NCBI GenBank assembly: GCA_030248065.1
Contig: JASAMV010004329.1
Span: 1 to 64,000, forward strand
Source: Rhynchonema sp. JSB1_4
Lineage: Eukaryota; Nematoda; Chromadorea; Monhysterida; Xyalidae
Reading direction: 5' to 3'
Length of the DNA stretch: 64,000 nucleotides
Part shown: positions 10,717 through 19,756 of the stretch, one piece after another
Layout: every line of letters begins with the position of its first letter
Position numbering within the stretch: the stretch's first letter is position 1
The notes under the pieces: generated by a model
The model's input: only the letters and a program-made list of their open reading frames with translations
What the model was told of the DNA's origin: nothing
Databases searched by the model: none
Made by a program: the position numbers and the translations under genes

Positions 10717-12024
10717 CGGCGAATCACGGAACAACATTTGTACATAGTCATCTGTATCGTTTTTAGTTTCGACTAACGTTTCGTTGCAACTGTGGATATT
10801 CATCGTGTTATCGTTCGTGTTATTTGTTCGATTCTTATTCTTCAATCTACGTGTATCTTGTTTGTTCGGTTATGTGCTGCGTGTAACTTCAACAACGAGT
10901 GACAAATTCTGCAATGACGTTAAATGACGACGGACGACGCTTTCTGATGCTTCAAATGACATGTGAATTGTATGACAGCTTCAATATTGGACGACTTGGA
11001 TCTTGAATGCGACGGTAACCCTTCGGTAAATTAATGACGTTTCATCGGACAATTTGGATTGTGATGCCTACATCGTTCCACGGTTGTGTAATTGGTTTCG
11101 TAACATCGACTATCGGAGTACAGCTTGTGTATGTTGCTTTGTACAGTTTGACGAAGTGGGTACCCTAACAACATTGTGACTTCAACGAACTGTCAATGGT
11201 TACAGCGGAGGTAAAGGAATGTTCAACGGTCAAATAGAGTGGTGACTGGTAAATGGTGTATTTTTGTGTGAGTGTCGGCCAACATTCACCTGTATGCTGT
11301 TTGTACTGGTACTATTTGCTTGTTGTCGTTCGGATCGTCCTCAAGTTAACGCTGTTAACTATGCAACTACATCTGTGTGTCGCTGTATTGTCTTTGGATT
11401 CTTCTATGCATCGCCGGGGTCGGCGATATTTTGTTGGTATGGAGGGGAGAGAGGAGCTGGTCAACAATTAATCGGACTGCAATCGGCAAAAGTGTCGAAG
11501 CGCATCGTCGGACTGTTCATCTTTGTGTCCTTGTGGAATGTGTTACGTCGTATGGAGATCATCTTCGTTTTGTTGTTGTGAATTTTGTTCGATTTGGATT
11601 CTACTGACATCTGCGTTTTTTTTGTTGCCGTTCTGCTACTTGCTGTATTCGAACGCCTGTCGAGCGTATGCAGTGAGTTCTCATCTATTAGCATGGTGCG
11701 TGCAGTGTTTGTTCATTGATTAGAATTTGGCTCGGATGCCGATGCCACAGACCCCTCTTAATTTGTGTTGTTTCGGCGAACGCACCATGCGCCATCATCT
11801 TCGTCTATTTCACTGGTTCGAATCGGAGAGAAAGAAGCACTGGTCAATTGAAATGGATTATTATGTTTTTATCGTAAACTTATGTGTATCACCGTACTTA
11901 TCGTTGCGGATTTATATTTATTTTTCTTTCTACATTTTTTCTCTGGTCGGTCTTTTCTGAACATGGGGGGCAAAGAGAGGGGGGGGAGCCAAAACCCCCT
12001 TTCCCTCCTTTTTCTCTTAAATCT
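10717..12024 (+). other. 3' untranslated region of the plus-strand element
   Basis: 1.3 kb after the gag stop with no recognisable coding domain. A purine tract with G7 (about 11964-11992, GGGGGGCAAAGAGAGG and on) lies some 30 bp before the 3' LTR start I chose. Because a polypurine tract normally abuts the LTR, the true LTR edge may be up to 30 bp earlier and diverged in the 5' copy. Confidence 0.5.
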
Positions 12025-12340
12025 TGTTCCTCCGCTAGGTTCTTATTCTCTTTCTTTCCGTTTTTCGGGTTTTCAGAGTTGTTGGTGTCGTCTCGTTAGC
12101 GCCCGTTGCGCTTTATGTTCAACTGTTATTCACCCGTTCATCATTTATTTGCGTAAAACTAACAATGTAACGTCGCCTCGGAGTTGCTTCGATCAAGTGA
12201 AAAAGGGCAAATCCAGCTGTCGGCTTGTCCGACAGCTCCCTACGCCGAGTTATCGATATCATCGTTAATATATCTTCTATTTCACCGGTATTTCGTGTGT
12301 GAGTGGAGTTCAGGAACCGCGTACAACCCGCTGGTTCACA
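12025..12340 (+). repeat. 3' LTR (316 bp) of the plus-strand gag-only element
   Basis: Direct repeat of 4799-5114 with the same TGTTCC...GTTCACA ends. Differences from the 5' copy are a handful of substitutions plus a G insertion, so the insertion is not brand new. The minus-strand gag frame of the host element stops matching exactly at its outer edge. Confidence 0.85.
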
Positions 12341-13170
12341 CAATCACTGCGCGTTTCTTCGCGGATAGATTTGAATAGATCGTACGCGCTGCCCTCGAGA
12401 TGTGCCTCAAGCTGATAGATTTTGAGCATATCCGACCACTCTTCCTGCATGGCTTTCAGTTCGAAGCGATATAGCCAGCAATCGAACGCTAAATCTGCTT
12501 CAGCGCCACTAAATGGTTTCAGTTTGATCGCATCGCGAGCTTTGCTGCCAATAATTTCGGTTTTGATCTGGGCATTGGAACTTAGGCGCTGCTCAAGCGA
12601 AGGTGGAGGCTCGATAATATCAGATGGACCAGATAGACGATCAACTTTGGCCTCAAGAAGATCAAATTGGTGCTTGATCGCCGTAAAAGAAGCAGGATCC
12701 AACGACGAGAGCTGTTGCGCTGGCGGAACAACGATAGAATGTGCTGCTGATGGTAAAACAGTCGATGGTGTCGGCGCAGCCAGGTTAAAACTCGGCGCGA
12801 CGGATGACACCACATTGGAAGCACAACTAGAGACAGTGTTGCTAAGTGAAGCAGCTGAAATCGCAGACGACGGCGCAACAAAACATGCGGTAGAGCTGGG
12901 CGCGGTGAGTGACTGAACTTGCGCGCGCAAATGGTTGATTTCAGTCTGCTTTTCAGCAAGATCGGCGCTTAGCTGCTGCTTCTCAGATAGAACGCTAGCT
13001 AATTGCTGTCTGCTAGCTTGAAATGCGTGTTTGAGAATTACTAGTTTGGTTCCAACATAATCTGCATGATTGCCAACTAGATCAGCTTCTTTGGTCTTGC
13101 GCTGGAGCATCACAACAAGCTCATCATAGGACGGCTGAGCGTCAAAATCTGCTGATGTTTCCATTTGCAT
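12341..13170 (-). pseudogene. N-terminal part of the minus-strand gag-like gene
   Basis: Minus-strand frame from the ATG at 13170 (METSADFDAQ); the open frame extends further upstream, but only via a non-ATG codon. Residues about 30-90 form a coiled coil (ASVLSEKQQLSADLAEKQ). A Ser/Ala/Pro linker follows, and then a retrotransposon gag domain (LKPFSGAEADLAFDCWLYRF, later LEGSAYDLFKSI). The frame runs into the LTR of the inserted element at 12340, so the gene is broken here. Its continuation is at 4755-4012. No zinc knuckle is seen in either part. Confidence 0.75.
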
Positions 13171-13796
13171 TGCAAACTGTGTGAAATCAATAAATAGTTG
13201 ATAAAAAGCTGCCAAATAACCGGCGCCAGAAAAAAAGCCAGTGGCACGGTCCCTTTAAGCAAAATGACCGGAGAAAAAATGCTCAAAATAGTCAAAACCC
13301 ACGAACGAAAATTTCGGCTGCAGAGAAAAGACCGAAAATTGGAAATCGCGGCCAAAACGAGCCGGGTTGGGTTGCACTTGGTCGGAAAAAATTCTACGAC
13401 CGAGAATGAAGAAGGGCTTTTTCAGAACAGAGCCGATGAAGGCGCGAAAAATCCGAAAACAGGGACTTTTTGCGGGGGGAAACTCGAAATATTGTCGAGG
13501 CCGGAAATTATGCCCACTCGTTTGCAACGAAAACCGTTATTGCTGCTGCACAAAGCAAATAATAAAACGTTTCCGTTTTGGACACTTGCCCAAATTGAAA
13601 CGACAAATACGCAGCCCAAATTAAAAGATGAATGTAATCAAAAATCGAGAACAAACCACCCAAACCAACTGAGGGTGAGATCGATCAATGTTGTTCGCGC
13701 ACGGCTTGGCTGCGGGTGAGCGAATTGACGGCTGCGAATGGGCGACGAGAAAGCGCCAGATCGGTCGGAATAGGTCTCGGCGGGAGACTCCAATTT
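13171..13796 (-). other. Leader and primer-binding site of the minus-strand element
   Basis: About 620 nt between LTR copy C and the gag start. On the minus strand the LTR end is followed by AAAT and then TGGAGTCTCCCGCCGAG (13792 downward), a plausible primer-binding site. A second PBS-like TGGCGCCGGTTATTTGG sits at about 13230-13214, next to the gag ATG, but it is too far from the LTR to be the primary site. ORFs on the plus strand here look like shadows. Confidence 0.5.
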
Positions 13797-14602
13797 TGTC
13801 ACACTGCCAGTCGGGGGCCACGCAAATATGATGCTTTACGGATTGTGTATTGATTAATTGGCCTGAAGAAATAGAATGCCCGTTGTGTAGTTGTAGAATA
13901 AACGCGGATAAAACGCGCGCTGACGCAATACAAGAAAGCTGCGCTTTAAATAACGAGAGCGAGCAATGAGCGTGGCTTGACTGCAGTGTACGAGTTCAAT
14001 ACAGACCTATTTTGCCGACCACCAGGGTTGACGGTGTGCAAAAACTATGTCCGCAAATTCTGGCGACAAAATGCCAGGGGTTCCCCGGACCAGTGATTTC
14101 AGGTGTGCTGGACAGCCCTCAAGTCTGCCAGTCACAAAACCAAAGTGCTAGGTTATCAAGAACCTCAACACTGCACACTGCCCCCAACGCAGCACCGGGC
14201 AAGTAACGGCCCAAAACCCAGGCAACAGTCCAACGACAGGGCCTGCACAGCTTCAGACAGCTGTGGTACGAAGAAACGGCGACGAGACGACGTCGAACTA
14301 CAGAAACCGCGGGTTACGAACGCAACTTGCGTAGTTTGGTTTATTTGATGAAATATCCTAGGGTTCACATACGGGGCACGAGCCGGCCCGAAAACTGACT
14401 CAAAAACACCTCCTGAATACAATCCCGCCGCAACATATATTGGGAGAATAAGAAGAGAAAAAGAAAGGTGGGGATAAGCTAGGCTAAGCGGCGTTTGAAA
14501 AACAAAACAACCAATAGAAAAACACGAAACAACTGCTGGTCTAAAACCGGTAAATTGTGGTGAAGTGACTATGGAATGCGCTAGGTGGGATGGCATCACA
14601 CA
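13797..14602 (-). repeat. LTR copy C, 5' LTR of the minus-strand element (806 bp)
   Basis: Direct repeat of 2435-3199 and inverted repeat of 1-681. In element orientation it starts TGTGTGATGCC (14602) and ends GGCAGTGTGACA (13797). Homology with copy B ends exactly at GGCATCACACA on the outer side, which defines the edge. Confidence 0.85.
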
Positions 14603-15310
14603 AATCTGCAGCATGCGACCAGGAGATGCACTTCAAGAGGAACATGCGGGAACAAAGTGTGCCGCGGACCAGCCCAATTTATACCTGCGCATTCACGCAA
14701 ACTGCTTGATCAAAAAGGTGTCAAGGCGAATGAATGTTTCGCATGAAAGTTGCAACGCCGCTAACTATGGAATTTCGCTTTTCTTTTTATTTCGAATTTC
14801 AACGAACTGTTCCACCGTGACAAGCAGACCTTGAAACATTTAGCAGCCAAGCATGAACAATTCGTTGCAATTCGAAATGAAAAGAAAAGCGAAATTCTAT
14901 AGTGAGGCAGCGGCAATATCGTGAAGATTGACTAATTATACGGAAATCCACCCGTTTTGTGTGTGCTTAAGCATAGTCCCATACTTAAGCTTTAGGCTTC
15001 TATTTCAGGCTTAGGCTTAGGCTTAGGCTTGCGGTTAGGCTTTGGCTTAGGCTTAGGCACCAGCCTGAATCAAATAAAACACACAGCCACGACGAAAAAC
15101 GGCTGTATCTCTCGTGCACGCGTGCTCGATCGGGTGGATTTCCGTATAATTAGTCGCTCGTATATCGTGCGAAACATTCTGCGCCTTTACCGCCCTTGTC
15201 ATCAGGCGAGTTGCCTGAATGCGCAGGTAGAAATTGGGCTGGTCCACATTTGATTTTGTTCCCGGATGTTCCTCTTGAAGGGCATCTCGTGGCCGAATGC
15301 TGAACGTTCG
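14603..15310. repeat. Degraded fold-back element, same family as 54310-54954
   Basis: Left arm (14620-14900) and right arm (15155-15290) carry the words of the fold-back at 54310-54954: TACCTGCGCATTCA, GAATGTTTCGCAT, GAACAATTCG and CTGAATGCGCAGGTA. A second inverted pair, ACTAATTATACGGAAATCC (about 14931) and its complement (about 15134), is nested inside. The left end is cut by LTR copy C. The interior holds a TTAGGC tract. Confidence 0.65.
14990..15059 (+). repeat. Interstitial telomere-like (TTAGGC)n tract
   Basis: About eight perfect or one-off TTAGGC units in plus orientation, including the runs GGCTTAGGCTTAGGCTTAGG and GGCTTAGGCTTAGGCA. TTAGGC is the established nematode telomere repeat. 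It lies in the loop between inverted copies of ACTAATTATACGGAAATCC, not at a chromosome end. Confidence 0.85.
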
Positions 15311-15316
15311 TTAAGC

Positions 15317-15553
15317 TGGAGTTATACTTGTCCATTTTGGGCTTGTAGACAATGAGGACAAATTTTTGTTATAATCATATTTTGTGATAGCGTTGAATCA
15401 CTAATTTCGACCAGCGTAAAAGTTGTTCCCCTGCACCAAATGAACAACTTTTACGCTGGTCGAAATTAGTGCTCCAGCTCTATCACAAAATATGATTATG
15501 TCAAAAATTTGTCCTCATTGTCTACAAGCCCAAAATGGACAAGTATAACTCCA
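15317..15553. repeat. Near-perfect 237-bp palindrome
   Basis: TGGAGTTATACTTGTCC at 15317 is mirrored at 15553. The arms of about 110 bp include GACCAGCGTAAAAGTTGTTC and its complement, separated by a loop of about 10 nt (CCCTGCACCA) near 15434. A TTAA precedes the left arm (15311), and a related CTTTAG follows the right arm. It would form a long hairpin. No coding. Confidence 0.85.
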
Positions 15554-15579
15554 CCTTTAGACCTCTGGTGTGAGGTGAG

Positions 15580-15824
15580 TGATTTTTAGCTCAACATCGC
15601 CAAAATGAAATACCCTTTTTATTGAGATTTTTTCCAAGAAGGGGCAGAAATGGGTCAAATTTTGAAATTTTCCACCTCAAAAATTGACTTTTCTCCAAAT
15701 TTGGGGTTTCCCCTCCCCCGTCCCCCCCCCGCTCAGGTGGGTATACGTCTGTTCCTTTCCAAAAAATGGGGGTATCACGTATCACCTGTTCCCCCTCGGA
15801 ACCAAGAACTACACTGGCACCCCC
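15580..15824. repeat. 5'-truncated copy of the CAGTGTAGTTCC MITE family
   Basis: Matches the right half of the element at 16163-16562 (CGCCAAAAT...ACCCTTTTT, then TTTTCTCCAAATTTGGG, then the GTACGTCTGTTCC word) and ends in AAGAACTACACTG at 15824. The left end is missing. Confidence 0.65.
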
Positions 15825-16162
15825 ACCACCCAGCCCCATCCCCCACCATATAGGTATCTTTCGTCACAAGTTTGGGTTACCGTACCGTATTGTCGGAAAT
15901 AGAACCCGGGGGGTCTATTTTTTCACTGGGGTCATTTTGGGGGGGTTCAATTTATGGGGGGGTCAATTATTGGGGGGGTTATATTTTTCATTTGGCCCCC
16001 CGACGAAAAAAATTATTGTTAATAATGCCCATAAAAATGGGGCTGTTTTCGGTATTTTCTAACTTCAACAGCGGCAATTATGCTTAGAAAGCTCCATTCT
16101 GTTGTGTACGCAAGCTTAAACAACGTTTGACACAGCAACACAGCCCTACCATACCACTAATC

Positions 16163-16562
16163 CAGTGTAGTTCCTGGGGGGGGGTTCCCCCCTCGGGTAC
16201 GTCTGTTCCCCCTCCATGGTACGCCTGCCCCACTGTTCCCCCTCCGGGTACGTCTGCTCCCCCAGTTTTTACCTAAAATAGGCAAATTTTGGCCTAAAAT
16301 AGGCATTTTTTGGCCTAACATGGGTGATTTTTAGGTCAATGATGTCAAAAGTCGCCAAAATACCCTTTTTATGGAGAATTTTTTCCAAAAAGGGGCAAAA
16401 ATGAGCCAAATTTTCGACCTCAAAAAAATGACTTTTCTCCAAATTTGGGCCCTCCCCCCTTTCCGGGTCCCTCCCCCCTTCCCCCCCAGGTGGGTACGTC
16501 TGTTCCCCCTCCGAAAAAAGGGGGGTACCGCCTGTTCCCCCTCCGGACCAGGAACTACACTG
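16163..16562. mobile_element. Intact 400-bp hAT-like MITE with 8-bp target duplication
   Basis: The element starts CAGTGTAGTTCCTGG and ends CCAGGAACTACACTG. It is flanked on both sides by CACTAATC (16155-16162 and 16563-16570), a perfect 8-bp target duplication. The word GGTACGTCTGTTCCCC and variants occur about five times near both ends. The core is AT-rich with GGCCTAAAATAGGCATTTTT. Eight-bp duplications and CAGTG-type termini are typical of hAT elements. It has no coding capacity. Confidence 0.85.
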
Positions 16563-16918
16563 CACTAATCTGTGGTACGGTGAAGGTTGGAGGCATAGTT
16601 TTTTTAGACACTTTTTAGGTGCAATTTGCACCTAAAAAATCAGAATTGCACCTAAAAATTCAGGGTTAGGTGCAAGGTTGCACCTAAAATTTTGGGCCCT
16701 TATTTGCTTAATTAAGCATTTATACAGCATCTTTTAAGGTTAGAAAGCTTAGAAACAAAAAAATGCGCTGCGCGGCTTGTCATTCCTTCCAATAAATTCC
16801 ATCGAAGCATTTGGTCGACATCGACAAAAAATATTGATCTGATTGATTGATTTCGTACACAGTTAGTACCTGGTGTGCTGGTGCTAAGATTCAAAACAAA
16901 TACATGCTGTACTAGGAT

Positions 16919-17273
16919 CAGTGTAGTTCCTGGTCCGGCGAGGCGGTTAGTGAACCTACCCACTTTGTCGGTGCGGCGGTTAGTGTACCTCCCTGTGGGA
17001 GGAAGGAGGGGGAAGACCAAAATTCAGGAGAAAGCCCTTTGAGGTAAAAAATTTGACCTACTTTTACCCTTGTTTGGAAAAAATTCTCCATAAATAGGGT
17101 ATTTTGGCGACTTTTGACAACATTGATCTGAAAATTACCCATTTTAGGCCTAAAAAATGGGGCTAAAAATGCCTATTTTAGGCAAAAATTGCGGCGGTTA
17201 GTGTACTAGTGTGCCTTGGTCGCGGCGGTTAGTGTACCTTAGGAGGGGACCCCCTCCCCCAGGAACTACACTG
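16919..17273. mobile_element. hAT-like MITE, second family with the same termini
   Basis: Begins CAGTGTAGTTCCTGG and ends CCAGGAACTACACTG, the same termini as the 16163 element. Its repeated word differs: CGGCGGTTAGTGTACC (four or five copies). The flanks are ACTAGGAT and ACTAGAAC, a partly decayed 8-bp duplication. The AT-rich core with CCTAAAAAATGGGGC-type blocks is in the style of the neighbour. Confidence 0.75.
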
Positions 17274-17931
17274 ACTAGAACTAGAGCAGAGCATGACAAC
17301 AGTATTTGATACCCACACAGTAAATGAACAGCGAAAGTAATTGATTCGTACGAGACCCCCAAATGTGGATATGGTGACATGAAAATTTTGCTGTTTCGTT
17401 TTCTTCTCAATCGGTTCTCAACAATAAAACTAGTACAAAATGTGCTACAAAATGTTGAACTTTCCCTGAAAAGTTGCTTTTGCTAAAGGAAAAAGCTTCA
17501 TTGCGTTACAACTTTATTGAACTTCTAAAAGCACGCAAATAGCATTGAACACACAACCTGGCAAAAAAGCCTAAAATTGGCGTTTTTTGTCCAAAATAGG
17601 GGTTGCACCTACTTTGGCCAGCTTGCACCTAAAAATTGGGGGGTTGCACCTAAGTTGCACCTGGTGAATTTTGAAAAAAAACCCTGGTTGGAGGTGGGGT
17701 TCTATTAATGGGGGTCAATTAATGGGGGGCTCTGTTTTTGATGTCGAGCCATTTAGGGGGGTTCAATTAATGGGGGGGGGGTCAATTAGGTAATGGGGGG
17801 TTCTATTTCCGACAATACGGTAACCCAACCCCCCAATTTCGGACTTGGGTCCAGTGTTGGAGGTGGGGGGTATAGCCCCCCAGTACAGTAGGTATCCCCC
17901 CTCGCCTGGTACAGTAGGTATCCCCCCCCGA

Positions 17932-18808
17932 CAGTGGTGTAGCTACCCAGGCGGGGCGGCAACCTACTGTACCACCCAAATGCGGGGCGGCAACCTACCT
18001 ACTGTACCAGCCGAGCTAGGGGGGGTCGTACCACTTGGGGGGTGTCATCTGGAAACCGAAATTTTTTATGTCTAAATACTGAAGAAAATGTGGCCTAAAA
18101 CACTAATTTCGCGCGCAGCGCGCGATTTTTCCCCTATTTGCAGACAAATATGCTAATTTTATGCAATTTTAAGCCAAAAATGAATGTTTTGGTTAAATGG
18201 TGAAAAGTTAGGTGGGGCGGCCGGCAACCTACCTACTGTACCAGGGGAGGGGCGGCAACCTACCGTACCAGGCCAGGGGCGGCAACCTACCTACTGTCAG
18301 TGTTGGAGGTACTCTGGAGGGGGGATACCCACTGTACCGCGCTCGGAGAGGGGGATACCTACTGTACCAGAGCCGATGGCCTGGGGGGGTTATGTACCTA
18401 GGGGGGTTTGGGGGGGTTGGGGGGGTTAGGTTTTGGGGTGAAAATTTTTTTATGTGTTTATTATGTGTGGAATCGTGTGAAAACGTGGTATTTGCGTGCG
18501 TAGCGCGCGAATTTTATGTAATTTGAGGTAAAAACTACTGATTTTACACTAATTTTGGCCATTTTGGTCAAAAATTGGCACTTCTGGGGGAAAATCGGGG
18601 GGGGGGGATACCTACTGTACGGGGTGAAAATCGGGGGGTTACCTAATGTACCATGCCAAACATTGGGGGGGATACCTACTGTACCAGGCGAGGGGGATAC
18701 CTACTGTACTGGGGGGGCTACCCCCCCCCCAACACCCCCCCCACCTCCAACACTGCCTACTGTACCTTGTGGGGGACCCCCTCCACCCCCCCCCCAGCCA
18801 CACCATTG
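17932..18808. mobile_element. Nested element with GGGGCGGCAACCTAC words
   Basis: The left end CAGTGGTGTAGCTACC and right end CCAGCCACACCATTG are imperfect inverted repeats. CCCCCCGA lies on both sides (17924-17931 and 18811-18818, with two extra C from the run). The word GGGGCGGCAACCTACCTACTG recurs about five times in the left half. A hairpin CGCGCGCAGCGCGCG is near 18107. It contains the element at 18298-18755. Confidence 0.65.
18298..18755. mobile_element. Innermost nested element, inverted copy of the outer family
   Basis: Starts CAGTGTTGGAGGTACTCTGG and ends CCACCTCCAACACTG, flanked by perfect CCTACTGT duplications (18290-18297 and 18756-18763). Its left subterminal sequence matches the right end of the 17852-19647 element, and its right matches that element's left. 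It is therefore the same family inserted in opposite orientation. That explains the palindrome between about 18430-18680 and 18800-19045. Confidence 0.75.
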
Positions 18809-19051
18809 CCCCCCCCGATGTCTGGCATGGTACAGTAGGTATCCCCCTATTTTCACCCCGGTACAGTAGGTATCCCCCCGATTTTGCCCCAAAAGTGCCA
18901 ATTTTTGACCAAAATGCCCAAAATTTGTGTAAAATCAGTGGTTTTTGCCTCAAATTACCCAAAATTCGCGCGCTAAATACTACGTTTTCACACGATTCCA
19001 CACATAATAAAAACATCAAAAATTTCCACCCCAAAACCTAACCCCCCCAAC

Positions 19052-19525
19052 CAAGGGTAGTACTTGGGGGGGGGTGGGGGGTCCCCCCAAATTCATCTAT
19101 CTATCGTCAACACTTTTTGATTTCATCTATCTATCGTCAACACTTATGGGCAAATCTATCTATCGTCAACAAATTCTGGGAACAATCTATCTATCGTCAA
19201 CACATTTCGACCCCAAAATGGGTATTTTTGCCTCAAAATGGCTCAAAATCGGTATTTTTTGTCCCAAATAGGCAAAAAATCGCGCGCTACGCGCGGATTT
19301 AGTACATCTAAGTACATTTTCATTAATATTTACACATCATTACCAACTTAGTACACTATACTATACCTTGATTTTTGGCGACCCCCCCACCATCTATCTA
19401 TCGTCAACAAGTTTGGGTCGACCCCCCCCCCCCAGATTTCGGACTTGGGTCATCTATCTATCGTCAACACATTTCGGGTCCCAATCTATCTATCGTCAAC
19501 ACCCTGACCAAGTACTGTCCCAACC
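19052..19525. mobile_element. Element with ATCTATCTATCGTCAACA words
   Basis: About seven copies of ATCTATCTATCGTCAACA lie between GGTAGTACTTGG (left) and CCAAGTACTGTCC (right). The insertion splits a CCAACCCCCC run of the outer element. A hairpin GCGCGCTACGCGCG lies in the core at about 19283. A remnant of the same family (19656-19727) ends CCAAGCACTACACTG. Confidence 0.65.
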
Positions 19526-19756
19526 CCCCCCCCCCCAAACCCCCCTAGGTACATAACCCCCCAGGCCATCGGCTTTGGTACAGTAGGTATCCCCCTCTCC
19601 GAGCGCGGTACAGTAGGTATCCCCCCTCCAGAGTACCTCCAACACTGCTTGGGTCATCTATCTATCGTCAAACATTTAGGGTCCCCCAATCTTTCTATCG
19701 TCAACACCCTGACCAAGCACTACACTGGGCTGCAACTGTACTGATCGATCGATGCA

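Larger units (their letters stand above)
4799..12340 (+). mobile_element. Gag-only LTR retrotransposon inserted in the minus-strand element
   Basis: Two 316-bp direct repeats (4799-5114 and 12025-12340), each TG...CA and differing at roughly ten positions by eye, flank 6.9 kb. The internal region holds one long gag-type ORF (6823-10716), long untranslated leader and trailer regions, and no reverse transcriptase, integrase or RNase H motif. This matches the layout of terminal-repeat retrotransposons carrying only GAG, which use enzymes of a partner element in trans. Target duplications are not clear: AATC occurs next to both ends, but 8-9 bp upstream of both LTRs (TTAAATCT) is also shared, so the 5' LTR edge may lie a little earlier. 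Confidence 0.8.
2435..14602 (-). mobile_element. Gag-only LTR retrotransposon, minus strand, interrupted by a second LTR element
   Basis: Direct repeats 2435-3199 and 13797-14602 bracket a minus-strand unit. In element order it has: 5' LTR (13797-14602), a primer-binding-site candidate TGGAGTCTCC 4 nt after the LTR (minus strand from 13792), a leader, a gag-like frame starting at 13170, a polypurine tract (3200-3213), and the 3' LTR. The LTR reads TGTGTGATGCC at its start and GTGTGACA at its end in element orientation. No reverse transcriptase, RNase H or integrase motif is visible between the LTRs, so the copy would depend on another element. A plus-strand LTR element (4799-12340) sits within its gag. 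Boundaries are inferred by comparing repeat copies by eye. Confidence 0.72.
15872..17829. mobile_element. Non-autonomous DNA element with TTGGGTTACCGTATTGTCGG ends
   Basis: The inverted termini TTGGGTTACCGTATTGTCGG (left, with a 5-nt duplication) and CCGACAATACGGTAACCCAA (right) are each followed inward by AAATAGAACC and G/C runs. Subterminal words GGGGGGTTCAATTAATGGGG recur in both halves. The element contains two complete CAGTG elements (16163-16562 and 16919-17273) and a region of TTGCACCTAAAA words (16608-16690 and 17600-17675). No transposase is seen. Confidence 0.65.
17852..19647. mobile_element. Outer nested hAT-like element with CTTGGGTC target duplication
   Basis: The left end CAGTGTTGGAGGTGGGGGG and right end CTCCAACACTG are flanked by perfect 8-bp CTTGGGTC copies (17844-17851 and 19648-19655). 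The word GGTACAGTAGGTATCCCCC recurs many times. The two ends have different subterminal sequences, which makes orientation readable. It was inserted into an older element bearing the ATCTATCTATCGTCAACA word, remnants of which continue to 19727. It contains further insertions at 17932-18808 and about 19052-19525. Confidence 0.75.

Noticed and set aside
13198..13719. 173-codon plus-strand frame
   Set aside because: It lies in the leader of the minus-strand element, antisense to it, with no recognisable domain; treated as a shadow.
18555..19041. Overlapping Pro/Gly-rich frames up to 131 codons
   Set aside because: Produced by C and G runs and repeated words within nested MITEs.
19081..19506. 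Regularly spaced ATCTATCTATCGTCAACA repeats as a CRISPR-like array
   Set aside because: Spacing is irregular, the setting is a eukaryotic MITE with inverted ends, and the spacers are low-complexity.
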